Assembly: GCF_009727055.1 (NCBI RefSeq)
Contig: NC_052354.1
Location: 41,504,877 to 41,568,876, forward strand
DNA: 64,000 nt
Origin: Benincasa hispida
Taxonomy: Eukaryota; Streptophyta; Magnoliopsida; Cucurbitales; Cucurbitaceae
Direction of reading: 5' to 3'
Part shown: one piece after another, positions 1 through 9,545 of the stretch
Layout of the letters: each line of letters opens with the position of its first letter
How positions within the stretch are numbered: position 1 is the stretch's first letter
Position numbers and translations under genes: made by a program
The notes under the pieces: generated by a model
What the model was told of the DNA's origin: nothing
Seen by the model: only the letters and a program-made list of their open reading frames with translations
The model's database searches: none

Positions 1-3
1 TCA

Positions 4-2930
4 TTGGCCCGACTTCACATTTTGGCTAACATACCTGATGTTTTGGCCAAAAGGGTTGAGAACATGGTCATTGCACGCGAGATCATGGACTCGTTGCAAG
101 ATTTGTTTGAACATCAGATCTTACTTTTTGAGCACAAAGGGATAGATGACGAAACCAGTAGTGTCAGCTGTTCTGACACTGATCCCACTACTGTCTAAAA
201 GAGGAGGAAAGACAGTAAATCTAATTTATTGGTCTTGGAGACGTGTTTGGTAGAGAATGATGATTTTGTCTGGATCCTTGATTCAGGTGCTTCCAATCAT
301 GTTAGTTCCGCTTACTAGGGATTCAGTTCCTAGCAAACATTGCCATAGGGAGAGATGACTCTTAGAATCGGTACTGGTGAGGTTGTTTCAACTATTGCTA
401 TAGGCAGGATGAAGTTATTTGTTGACAAGAAACATTATCTGTGATTGGATAATGTTTTAGTAGTTCCTCATATTAAGAGGAACTTAATCTCGATTTTTTG
501 TCTCATTGAACAAGGGTATACCGTCTCTTTTTCTGAGAATAAAGTTTTTATCTTCGGGAATGGAATGAAGATTGGTTTTGATTCAATGGAAAGTAACGTA
601 TATGTACTGAGGCCATTAGTCATAAAAGCCTTGTTTAACACTGAAATGTTTGGTATGACAACAACAAATAAAACACCAAAGGTTTTTCCTAAGGAAAACG
701 ACCATCTTTAGCTTCTAAGGTTAGGTAACATCAACCTCAATAGGATTGAGTAGTTGGTGAAAAGTGAACTTCTATAGAGTTTAGAAGAATACTCCTTTCC
801 GGTGTGTGAATCATGTCTCGAAGACAAGATGACCAAACGACCTTTTACTGGAAAAGTTTACAGAGCCAAGGAAGCCTTGGAGCTTGTACATTCTAACCTC
901 TGTGGTCCGATGAATGTTAAGGCTCGAGGTGGGTATGAATATTTCATCTCTTTCATAGATGATTATTCAAGGTACGAGTATCTCTATCTAATGCAATGTA
1001 AGTCTGAATCCCTTGACAAGTTCCAGGATTACAAGGCTGAAGTTGAAAACTTGTTAGGTAAGAAGATAAAAACACTATGATCTGATCGTGGTGGAGAGTA
1101 TATGGACCTCAAATTCCAGAACTATATGATAGAACATGGGATTGCATCCCAACTTTCGGTCCTAGCTACACCACAATAGAATTGTGTATTAGAAAAGAGA
1201 AACATAACCTTGTTGAACATTGTTTGGTTTACGATGAGTTATTCTCATCTTCCAGACTCGTTTTGGGGTTTGCAGTGGAGACTGCATGCTATATCCTGAA
1301 CAACGTTCCCTCGAAAAGTGTTTCTGAAATACCTTTTGAGTTGTAGAGAGGCTGTAAAAGTAGTTTATGCCACTTCAGGATTTGGGTTGTCTGGCACATG
1401 TGTTTGTGACTAACCCGAAGAAGTTGGATCTGCGTATGAAGGTTTGCCTCTTTGTAGACTATCGAAGGAAACGAGAGGTGGATACTTCTATGATCCGAGT
1501 GAGAATAAAGTGTTTGTTTCTACAAATGCTATCTTCTTGGAAGAAGACCATATGAAGGATCATAAGCCACGAAGTAAGCTCGTTTTACATGAGATTTCTA
1601 CTGAAACTGAAACTACTGAGGGTTCAACAAGAGTTATTGAACAGGCCGACAGATCAACAAGAGTTGTTAAGGTCTGTGCATCTAGTCAACCAGTTCAAGA
1701 GTTGAGACTACCTCGACATAGTGGGAGATGGGTTTGACTAAAGCCCAAAACATCATTTCTAATGATGGGGTCGAGGATTCATTGTCTTTTAAGAAAGAAA
1801 TGGAGGATGTTGACAAGGATGAATGGATTAAAGCCATGAACCAGGAAATAGAGTCTATGTACTTCAATAACGTTTGAGAGCTTGTTGATCCATCTAATGA
1901 GGTAAGACCTATTGAGCTTTCCTGGTACTGTATGTAGATGGTATCTTACTCATTGGGAATGATATAGAGTATCTAAATGACATTAAGAAATGGCTAGCTG
2001 CCCAGTTCCAAATGAAAGATTTGGGTGAGGTACAGTATGTTCTAGCGATCCAGATCTTTCGGGATCATAAGAACAAAATGTTAGCCTTGTCTCAGGTATC
2101 GTACATTGATCAAATGTTGATAAGTTACAGGATGCAGGATTCCAAGAGGGGTTTGTTACCTTTCAGGCATGGAATCATTTTGTCTATGGATCAATGTCCT
2201 AAGACACCTCAAGAAGTTGAGGAGATGACATGGATTCCCTATGCTTCAGCTGTTGGAAGCTTAATGTATGCAATGTTGTGTACCAGAATTGACATTTGTT
2301 ATGCAGTATGGATTATCAGTCGATATTAGTCCAATCCAAGATTTGATCACTAGACGACGGTCAAGATGATCCTCAAGTATCTTCGGAGAACGAGGGACTA
2401 CATGCTCGTGTATGGAGATGAGGATCTGATCCTTATAGGATACACAGACTTTGACTTTCAGATCGATAGAAATTCTCGCAAATCGACATTAGGGTCAGTG
2501 TTCACTTTGAATGGAAGGGTTGTAGTATGGCGAAGCATCAAGCAAGAATGCATCGCAGACTCCACTATGGAAGCCGAATATGTAGTAGCTTGTGAAGCAG
2601 CTAAGGAGGCTGTTTGGCTTAGGAAATTCCTTTCAGATTTGGAAGTTGTTCCAAATATGAATTTTCCTACCACTCTCTATTCTGATAACAACGGGGCTGT
2701 GGAAAATTCGAAGGAGTCTGGGAGTCATCGTCAAGGCAAGCATATAGAGTGAAAATATCACTTGATCAGGGAGATTTTGCATCATGGTGATGTGATAGTC
2801 ACGTAGATCGTGCTGGAGCACAACATTGCCGATCCCTTTACAAAGGCTTTCACGACTAAAGTGTTCGAGGGTCACCTGGAGAGTCTGAGTTTGTGGGACA
2901 TGCAACATCTTGTCTAGGGCAAGTGGAAGA
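4..2930 (+). pseudogene. copia gag-pol pseudogene (element 1)
   Basis: The remains encode the gag-pol polyprotein that makes the particle protein and the enzymes for retrotransposition. A gag fragment lies at 4-198. The protease motif DSGA is intact at 280-291. The GAG-pre-integrase and integrase region covers about 690-1500, with CESCLEDKMTKRPF followed by a DDYSRY segment. The reverse transcriptase (about 1745-2330) has lost most of its palm: sequence jumps from the EWIKAMNQEIESM block to the catalytic loop at 1931-1942. That loop reads YVDG where the family has YVDD. RNase H (2366-2900) keeps STMEAEY and YSDNNGA, then has in-frame stops near 2750 and 2805. The CCHC zinc knuckle expected between gag and protease is missing. 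Nothing suggests that any part is still translated. Confidence 0.88.
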
Positions 2931-3013
2931 TGATACTGGGATATGCCCTAGTTTATTGTATATTGTACATGTATTTTATATTGTATTGTACATTAGTCTC
3001 CCGAAGCATTACG

Positions 3014-3026
3014 ACAAGTGGGAGAT
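3014..3026 (+). other. polypurine tract of copia element 1
   Basis: The purine-rich stretch ACAAGTGGGAGAT sits directly before an LTR that opens TGTTGGG. This is where plus-strand DNA synthesis is primed in LTR retrotransposons. The same AAGTGGGAGAT tract precedes the LTR at 50611, which supports the boundary. Confidence 0.85.
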
Positions 3027-3712
3027 TGTTGGGATTAATGTCTTAATTCTTTCAGAGTCTCGTTGTTTGTAATTATACACATTGTTTATGAATAAAATAA
3101 GTGTTATTTCATTCTGACATTTACTCATATCCAATAAACAAAGCTTCATGGTTATCTTATGTAAACTTAAGCATGTATATGAGATATACAAGTGGTTCAT
3201 GCCTTAAGTGATAACCTAAATAGGTCTATAGTATAAGAATTAATGTGGGATACCTGATCCTGGTGACACTACAGATATGGCCCGCTTATTAGGAGTTTGC
3301 AAGTGTTGTAAACTACTACAAATGGTAGATCCTGACCATTCATGTGGAGACATGCGAGCAGGGGTGTCCTATACAAAGAGTTTGTATAAGACTAGACCAC
3401 GAGATGACTAGATTCTATATATAACGCCGTTGATACTGGAGACTTACATCTCACCTAAACAACCATAGGTGACACGACCTCAATCCTGAGTGTTTTGGAA
3501 ACTCTTGTCTTTGAGGGCGATCCTTTGATTAGTATGGGTTAGAGTGGCCAGATTGCCAACTCAACATGCCTACCATTTTGGAGATTCGTCTGATTAGGGA
3601 GCTGAGAACTCAGCTACACAAGATGGATTTCACTCCTTCCCCGAAGTAGGGGTAAGTAGATAAATTGCTCCCTTAAGGGCTGATTTTGGGACTTGAACGA
3701 TATGTCGCCATA
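3027..3712 (+). repeat. copia LTR, 5' 686 bp only
   Basis: The LTR starts TGTTGGGATTAATG right after the polypurine tract, so it is the 3' LTR of element 1. It aligns base for base with 3713-4396 and then stops at the point where a second LTR begins. The remaining two thirds of the LTR are absent from this copy. Confidence 0.8.
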
Positions 3713-5640
3713 TGTTGGGATTAGGGTCCTATTGCTCCTGGAGTCTTGTTGTTTTGTAAAGATACACATTGTTCAATGAGTAAAATAAGTTTTATTAATT
3801 CTGGCATTTACTCATATCCAATAAACAAAACTCCTTAGTTATCTTATGTGAACTTAAGCATGTATATGTGATACACAAGTGGATCATGCTTTAAGTGATA
3901 ACCTAAATCGGTCTGTAGTATAAGGATTAAGGTGGGATACCTGATCCTGGTGACACTACGGATACGACCCGCTTTGTAGAGGTTTACAAGTGTTGTAAAC
4001 TACTACAGATGGTAGATCCTGACCATTCATGTGGAGACGTGGAGCGGGGGTGTCCTATACAAAGAGTTTGTATAAGACTTGGACCACGAGATGACTAGAC
4101 TTTGTATATAACACCATTGATACTGGAGACTTACATCTCATCTAAACGACCTTAGGTGACACGATCTAAATCCTGAGTGTTTTGGGAACTCCTGCCTTTG
4201 AGGGCGGTCCTTTGATTAGTATGGGTGAGAGTGGCTAGATTGCCAACTCAACATGCCTACCTTTTTGGGGACTTGTCTGATCTGGGAGTTGGGAACTCAA
4301 TCCACAAGATGGAATTCACTTCTTTCCCAAAGCAGGGACAAGTAGAGAGATTGCTCCCTTAAGGGATGATTCCAGGGCTTGAACATAATGGCCATAGCTT
4401 CTCTTTGGAAGAGAAGAATCAGTCATAGTAGGACTATGACTTATATTCATTAGAGGGATCAGTGGTACTTAAGGAGATAAATGTAACTATAGAGGAATAA
4501 CGGTTATTGGCCGAGCTGTACTTACGAGCGATCTATGAAAGGTTGTCGTACTGCTGATTAGTTAAGATGGACACATAATATATCTGTAGTAAGGAGAGTT
4601 CAGCTGTCGGTCTTTAGTGGAGTGCCTGAAAGTTAATGGATGGTGGATCTCGTGACTAAAAAGTTTAGTCAGTTATTCACGTACCGTTGGAGCTTCGGAT
4701 CTACAGATCCATGAGGTCCCCTTGGTAGCTTGGATTCTGTTGAGGATCAGTTCTTGGTGTTGATTTGAAATGTTCAAATTGACAAGAGGTATTTTGATTA
4801 TATATAATATAATTGATATGATGTATAAGATACATCTGTGGAGGATTGATATAAATGAGATTTACATTAAGTGCCATGGAATAGAAAAAGAACTATGGTA
4901 TATATGTTTCATGAGATGAAATATTAATAGTATGATAAGTTGGTTATCATTTATGTTTATAATAATATTAATTTTTAGATAATTAATACTTTTTCTTTTA
5001 AATAACCAAAGTAGTGGGTGGTTATTGGATCATGGTAACCGTGAGTTTAAAAGAAAAGTAGTTTTCCTATTTTGAAAAGAAGTTTTCACAAAAGTTTGAA
5101 AAGGATTTTGAGTTTTCTCTTCGCATAAAGAAACTCACGGAATTCGTCAAGTAAATACATATTTATTACACGACGGCTGGGCGAGCTAAACGATCGTGGA
5201 GGTGTGAGCTAAATGATCGTGCAATGTTTACTAAACGATTGGATAGCTTTGCTAGACGATCGTTGGCCCAAGGTAAACGATCATATAGTGTCTATATGCA
5301 ACAGACCGAGCTAAATGATAGCATAGATTTTGCTAGATGATCGCATAGCTTTATCTAAACGATTGGGCATCGATCTATACGATAGGTCTCAGCCATCTCC
5401 CACTTGCCCAGTCGTGTATGCGATCGTTCTTTCCTCCGTTCGTCTCCCTCAAACCAAGTGCGAACAGAGGGCACCCTCTTTATTCTCACACCGAGAATAC
5501 CAAGGTCGCCTTGTTGTTCGTGTCAGACTCAACTTGACATCGTCGAGGTTTTCTGGAGGTTGTTCGTGTCGCTGAGGACGAGCGCGATGTCGTTCGTGTG
5601 AAGCGTTCGTGCGATGTTCATCTCCTAGGTCCTCTAAATC
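3713..5640 (+). repeat. copia LTR, second tandem copy, 3' end lost
   Basis: It starts TGTTGGGATTAGGG and carries the full LTR series: a conserved 5' third, an AT-rich middle (4790-5000), a stretch rich in AAACGATCG-like motifs (5165-5390), and a GC-richer 3' part. The true 3' end (the GATCCGCTTCCGCTCATGG block seen in other copies) is missing. At about 5640 the sequence switches to LTR sequence of the opposite strand. I see no ordinary gene in it. Confidence 0.75.
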
Positions 5641-5783
5641 GCTTGTAAATACAATTGGGCCAATTTACTGTTTTACCCCTGTAGTTACATCTAACTTCTT
5701 AAGTACCACTGATTTCTCTAATGAACAATACATCATAGTCCTACTATGAGTAGACACCTCTGGGGCCATGAGAAGATGTATGG
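5641..5783 (-). repeat. reverse copia LTR fragment
   Basis: This is the minus-strand version of the LTR block containing GGGGCAAAACGGTAAATTGG, and it closely matches 9987-10110. It meets the forward LTR at about 5640 in head-to-head fashion. Confidence 0.7.
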
Positions 5784-5870
5784 TGAGGGAAATCGGAAAC
5801 AAGATTTCCATGAGCAGCGGAACAAGACTATTCCAAATTACAATCATGAATCAACAAATCATTTACAATC
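5784..5870 (-). repeat. reverse copia LTR 3' terminus fragment
   Basis: It reads TGAGGGAAATCGG on the plus strand followed by CCATGAGCAGCGGAA. On the minus strand that is the conserved LTR 3' end, with CCGCTGCTCATGGAAATC also seen near 53680. The right boundary is approximate, because sequence similarity fades into the Ser/Leu-rich stretch that follows. Confidence 0.55.
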
Positions 5871-5889
5871 GACTTCAAAGAAATCAGTC

Positions 5890-6430
5890 TTCCTCCTCAT
5901 TTCTTCTCCTTTTCTGTTCTTCTAATGACTATCAAAATTGGTGGGCCAACTGATGACTCTTGCGGTGCATTCTCCTTGCGACGTCGTGTCAAGGGGGTGA
6001 CATCTACATCTTTTTCTTCGTCAGTTGCAACCATTTTCGGTGTTGCAGATTGCGCTGATTCTCTTAATTGTGTTGATTCCCCCTTGTCCTCCCTCACGGA
6101 GGTGGATTCTCGTCCAGCTCTGGGCTTGCAGCCCTCTTTCTCCTCTCTTCCTTCTTCTTCAGGCGCCTTTCCTCCCGCCTGCTTTCTTTTCTTTCACTCA
6201 TTTCTTTCTTCTTTTTCAGCTTGGCTCGTCATCTTTTTCAGTCTTCTTCTCTGCTTTGCTTCGATGGGCTTACTCATATTCTTCAGCTCTCTTCTCTCTT
6301 CTCTTCTTCTTCTCCTCAGCCACTTCCGGCTGCTTCCTCCAAAGCGACCCTGATGGGTCCCTCATAGGATTCTGCGTTAGTAGTTTACTTAGGATCCAAG
6401 ATGGCCAGAACGCTTCTCCTTGACTCTTCC
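5890..6430 (-). pseudogene. Lys/Glu-rich coding remnant, possibly a Gypsy gag/ORF piece
   Basis: Read on the minus strand, this stretch encodes charged, Lys/Glu/Arg-rich segments broken by stops. One open piece (5897-6097) contains DEEKDVDVTPLTRRRKE. Such tails occur in N-terminal parts of some plant Gypsy-element proteins. The orientation also agrees with the reverse Athila-like primer-binding site at 7682-7699, because the coding region should lie to the left of it. I do not recognise a defined domain. The open frames on the plus strand are Ser/Leu/Phe-rich shadows of this low-complexity sequence. Confidence 0.3.
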
Positions 6431-6727
6431 TCCATCGCCTCCTCCGAAGGCAGTGGTTGGTTCACAACCCTAGCTTCGGGCAGTACTCCTCTTTTCTCCA
6501 AGTTGCTGAGAATGCTTCCAAACACCTTTTTATCGTCTTGTCTCTTCTTTTCACTCTCAGAGGAGAATGTTGGGAGTAGGGTGCTTTCAAAACTCTACCC
6601 CCTTTTGAACTAGAGTGGCCTGGCTACTAAGGGATTTCGTCGGGGTCTTCCGGCGACTCGAGGGATGGTGTGTGGCTGGGCGGTGAGACGACGACTGGCT
6701 GTAAGGAATGCTGCCGCTGGCATGGAC

Positions 6728-6765
6728 CTGTCTCTTATACACATCTAGATGTGTATAAGAGACAG
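6728..6765. other. Nextera (Tn5 mosaic end) mate-pair junction adapter
   Basis: Two 19-bp Tn5 mosaic ends abut as a perfect inverted pair: CTGTCTCTTATACACATCT at 6728-6746, then AGATGTGTATAAGAGACAG at 6747-6765. This 38-bp arrangement is the circularisation junction of Nextera mate-pair libraries. No transposase or resistance gene is near, so it is best read as library sequence left in the assembly. It translates to the well-known artefact peptides VSYTHL and DVYKRQ. Confidence 0.96.
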
Positions 6766-6841
6766 GCTCTAGGGTTTCTGTTTGCAAATGAGATCAAATG
6801 GACTCACAGACGGAGGAGATGGAATTTATAGGTTGGGCCTT

Positions 6842-6930
6842 GATGGGCCCAATGCGAATTCTGCGGTGGCAGGCCTCGAGCTACTAAAAAAGCCTGCCGT
6901 TTGCACTCCTCACATTTATGAATCATTAAA
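6842..6930 (+). repeat. 89-bp direct repeat, copy 1
   Basis: It starts GATGGGCCCAATGCGAATTC and is repeated at 6950-7038 with four substitutions in 89 bases. A single mosaic-end adapter separates the two copies. The duplication is therefore more likely an assembly join of two related molecules than a genomic tandem repeat. Confidence 0.85.
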
Positions 6931-6949
6931 AGATGTGTATAAGAGACAG
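6931..6949 (+). other. single Nextera mosaic-end adapter
   Basis: The exact 19-mer AGATGTGTATAAGAGACAG stands between the two 89-bp copies. It is the transposase adapter half of the junction seen at 6728-6765, and it marks a likely misjoin. Confidence 0.96.
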
Positions 6950-7038
6950 GATGGGTCCAACGCGAATTCTGCAGTGGCAGGCCTCGAGCTACTAAAAAAG
7001 CCTGCCGTTTGCACTCCTCACATTTATGAACCATTAAA
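6950..7038 (+). repeat. 89-bp direct repeat, copy 2
   Basis: It starts GATGGGTCCAACGCGAATTC and ends ACCATTAAA. It differs from copy 1 at four positions, two of them C/T differences in the first 12 bases. Confidence 0.85.
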
Positions 7039-7681
7039 GAAGGACGTCCTTTCGTCTGCTAAATCATATTTCCTTGGAAGATGAAACGATTATACTTCTC
7101 AGTTTGCAAAAAGAATTATCTTTAGTGTTTTATTCGAATGGGCGCAAGGTGAAGAATTAACGCAATGAGTCCATCAACGCAAATGCATCTTTGCAGAGGA
7201 CGGGCAATAATGCATGTATCCCCATAACACACCCCTTAACTCAACGCATTTCTAGAGGACGGGCGCACGGTACTTCTACCAGCTCAACACTACATAGTGC
7301 ATTTTTTCTGAGGACGGACAAAAAACATGTACGAGCGCAACACACTCCTCAACACAATGCATTTAAATTGGAAGAACGCAAAGTGTATCTTGTTGGTACA
7401 AGATGCACCCATCATCGTAAAGCATACCGAGTGTTGATTGTTTTATTATTATTTTATTCTATTTTATTTTTTTCATCAATCGTAGGTCTTGAAGTTCCAG
7501 TGCTTAATTTGGTTCTGATGTGCTCCTGCGCGAAAAATACACCTGATCTATGGGTCAGCTTAGAATTTCTGGATCACTCCAGTACTCATAAGCCGTCAGA
7601 TTGCTCTTCGCGATAAACAGCCAATACAAAGAGATCTGTCCTGCACATACTACAAATGTACTCAACACTAACCGTTACCAA
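7039..7681 (-). mobile_element. internal leader of reverse Athila-like Gypsy element
   Basis: It lies immediately to the left of a minus-strand primer-binding site, so in element orientation it is the untranslated leader downstream of the 5' LTR. It holds no convincing gene. Repeated ACGCAA/GCAT words resemble those in the LTRs of the same family. The left limit is uncertain because of the adapter misjoins. Confidence 0.45.
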
Positions 7682-7699
7682 TCCCCGGCAACGGCGCTA
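7682..7699 (-). promoter_or_regulatory. primer-binding site for tRNA-Asp (Athila-like element)
   Basis: On the plus strand it reads TCCCCGGCAACGGCGCTA, which is the 3' end of plant tRNA-Asp including the terminal CCA changed to CTA. On the minus strand this is the site where the tRNA primer would pair, just downstream of an LTR. A tRNA-Asp primer is typical of the Athila branch of plant Gypsy elements. Confidence 0.8.
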
Positions 7700-7705
7700 T
7701 AAACT

Positions 7706-9545
7706 TGTAATGAAAAATGTAATCTTAGGGTTGTGTTGCTACTTATGCACATTTTACGCGATACTACTTCTAGATGTATGCGTTATTAATGAAATGCTTG
7801 TAGTATTCTATTCGTTGTCACAAGTTGTCTTGCGCTGAAACCAAATATAATTCCAACGCAAGTTTCTCAGAGTAATCTGAGGTCGAACCCATGGATTGTT
7901 GTCGTTAATGTGTTACATTCGTGATATATGCGACCAGTTTTTACAATTAATAAAGATTATGTGTTTTTACAAAAAAAGTAAATTGCGGTAAAGTAAAATT
8001 GCATGGATAAACTAAAGTTGCGGTAATTAAATAAAGTGCGATAAAAATAAACGTAAGGTAATGTGATGCAAGATACAAGATACATGATATACATGATGCT
8101 GAGTTCGAGACTGACTATGAAGTTTACACAAAGGATCGTTGTATGTGATGACAAGGCTTAATGGTTGAATCAGAAAGAGAAAGAATAATTAGTACAAATA
8201 TCATAAGTTTGTTAATTGCGTTAAAGATACAATTAAGGTTCCGCTTTCCCTTGGCGTACACCTCTTGGTGATCGGCCACGTTCCCATATCTCTATGGTGA
8301 AACAGGTATGAACGTGTTGAACGTAAGGTTGCTTCCATCTCTGGAAGTACTTCTCGTTTTAGTGAACGCATTCTTCCAACCCTCTCTCGATAGGCAGAAT
8401 GGCATCTTCACTTCTGCTCTCACAGGTGAAGATGTCGTCTAGCATGCTTTGACTAAGCATAATTATTTCTGTAACCCAATTAATTCATTTGCTTAATTAT
8501 TGCTAATTATCCAAGGGATTATGAAAACATCGTGGAGAAGGTGAAATATGGATGAACGGAAATAGGCAAAGAGATGGAGATGAAAATGATCATAACATTT
8601 AGTTATAGAATTAAGCGTCTGATACATGGTGTGAATGATAGAGATTTAAGAAGATGAGTACAAGTGATGAAAAGAGATAGAAAAAAATACAGAAGAGTGT
8701 CAACGTCTTGACACAGATCTGGACGGTGGAATTGCTTGCCGGCGTATGGAGTGGATGAACAGAAGAGCTTCCCTCTCAGGCTTGCTCTTCCGGTAGAAGT
8801 GACCTTCGTACAGAGCTTCAACGGCGGGGATCGGAAGGATTCTTGCCCTGAGACTCACCTCTCGGCCTTGTCTCTTAATTCTTCCCTGATCTACTCTGAT
8901 TAGTCGCTCAACCAGTCTCTCTCTCAGATCAGTATATACACTTTTCTCTGTCTGTCTCTTATACACATCTAGATGTGTATAAGAGACAGATTTATAGATG
9001 AAGCTTCACTCTCTGCATTGTGGTCCCCACTGTATTATTATGGCAGTTCCAGAAATGGTGGAGTGAATATTCCTTCTGCTATGCAATCAATCCCTTCAGA
9101 AATGCACATCGGTTAGCTGTACATGCGTCAGAATTCTCCGCTTTTGCATTGCTCTTTACATCTTCAATTGTTTGCCCGCATGCGGTGTTTTTTTATTACC
9201 GCATGCAGTTGAGAATGCATTGATTGCTTAGCTCTTGATCGATTGTCGCATGCGCCATCATTGCATTGATCGTCTATTCATTCCTAAATGAGGGGCACAA
9301 TGTGACGTAGATGCATTGTTCTTTTTATCTTGAGCCTTGAACGCATGTGGTAACTTGATTTCCTGCAAAACAGACTTGAAATATTCTTTTCTACCATTGC
9401 AATGGTGTCAGTGGGTGTATTCTCAATAATTTATAATTCTTGCATTTCTTAGCTAATTTCCAAACAATTGACGCAACTTTCCTTTCTTTTGGCCGCAATA
9501 TCTAAATAAAATAGTATAAATAACTTGTATTTCTACAAGTTATCA
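7706..9545 (-). repeat. Athila-like 5' LTR, reverse
   Basis: In element orientation the LTR starts at 9545 with TGATAACTTGTAGAAATACA and ends near 7706, a few bases before the primer-binding site. It shares the AGGTCGAACCC block (about 7880) and the Glu/Leu-free, ACGCAA-rich character with the LTRs at 27815-29872 and 55074-56754. The first bases form a 10-bp hairpin. An adapter at 8952-8989 interrupts it, so the joined sequence may not be colinear with the genome. Confidence 0.75.
8952..8989. other. Nextera mate-pair junction adapter, second full copy
   Basis: This is the same 38-bp inverted pair as at 6728-6765: CTGTCTCTTATACACATCT then AGATGTGTATAAGAGACAG. It lies inside the Athila-like LTR. 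The sequence on its two sides cannot be assumed contiguous in the chromosome. Confidence 0.96.

Larger units (their letters stand above)
1..3026 (+). mobile_element. Ty1/copia element 1, internal region (5' end outside window)
   Basis: This is the 3' part of a decayed copia retrotransposon. Domains run in the copia order: gag, protease, integrase, reverse transcriptase, RNase H, then an untranslated tail, a polypurine tract and an LTR starting at 3027. The order integrase before reverse transcriptase is what places it in copia and not Gypsy. Stops and frameshifts occur in every domain, so it cannot be autonomous. The 5' end lies beyond the window, so the 5' LTR and target-site duplication cannot be checked. 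Confidence 0.9.

Noticed and set aside
5925..6423. Two overlapping Ser/Leu/Phe-rich plus-strand open frames
   Set aside because: They are low-complexity shadows of the Lys/Glu-rich minus strand and have no domain, initiation context or homologue I recognise.
6587..7084. Open frames containing SYTHLDVYKRQ-like peptides
   Set aside because: The peptide is the translation of the Nextera mosaic end. The frames exist only because adapter sequence is in the assembly.
7682..7699. A tRNA-Asp gene
   Set aside because: Only the 3'-terminal 18 bases are present, next to an LTR. This is a primer-binding site, not a tRNA.
6728..8989. A bacterial Tn5 insertion bounded by mosaic ends at 6728 and 8952
   Set aside because: The mosaic ends occur as abutting inverted pairs, the mate-pair library layout, and the sequence between is plant retroelement DNA with no transposase or resistance gene.
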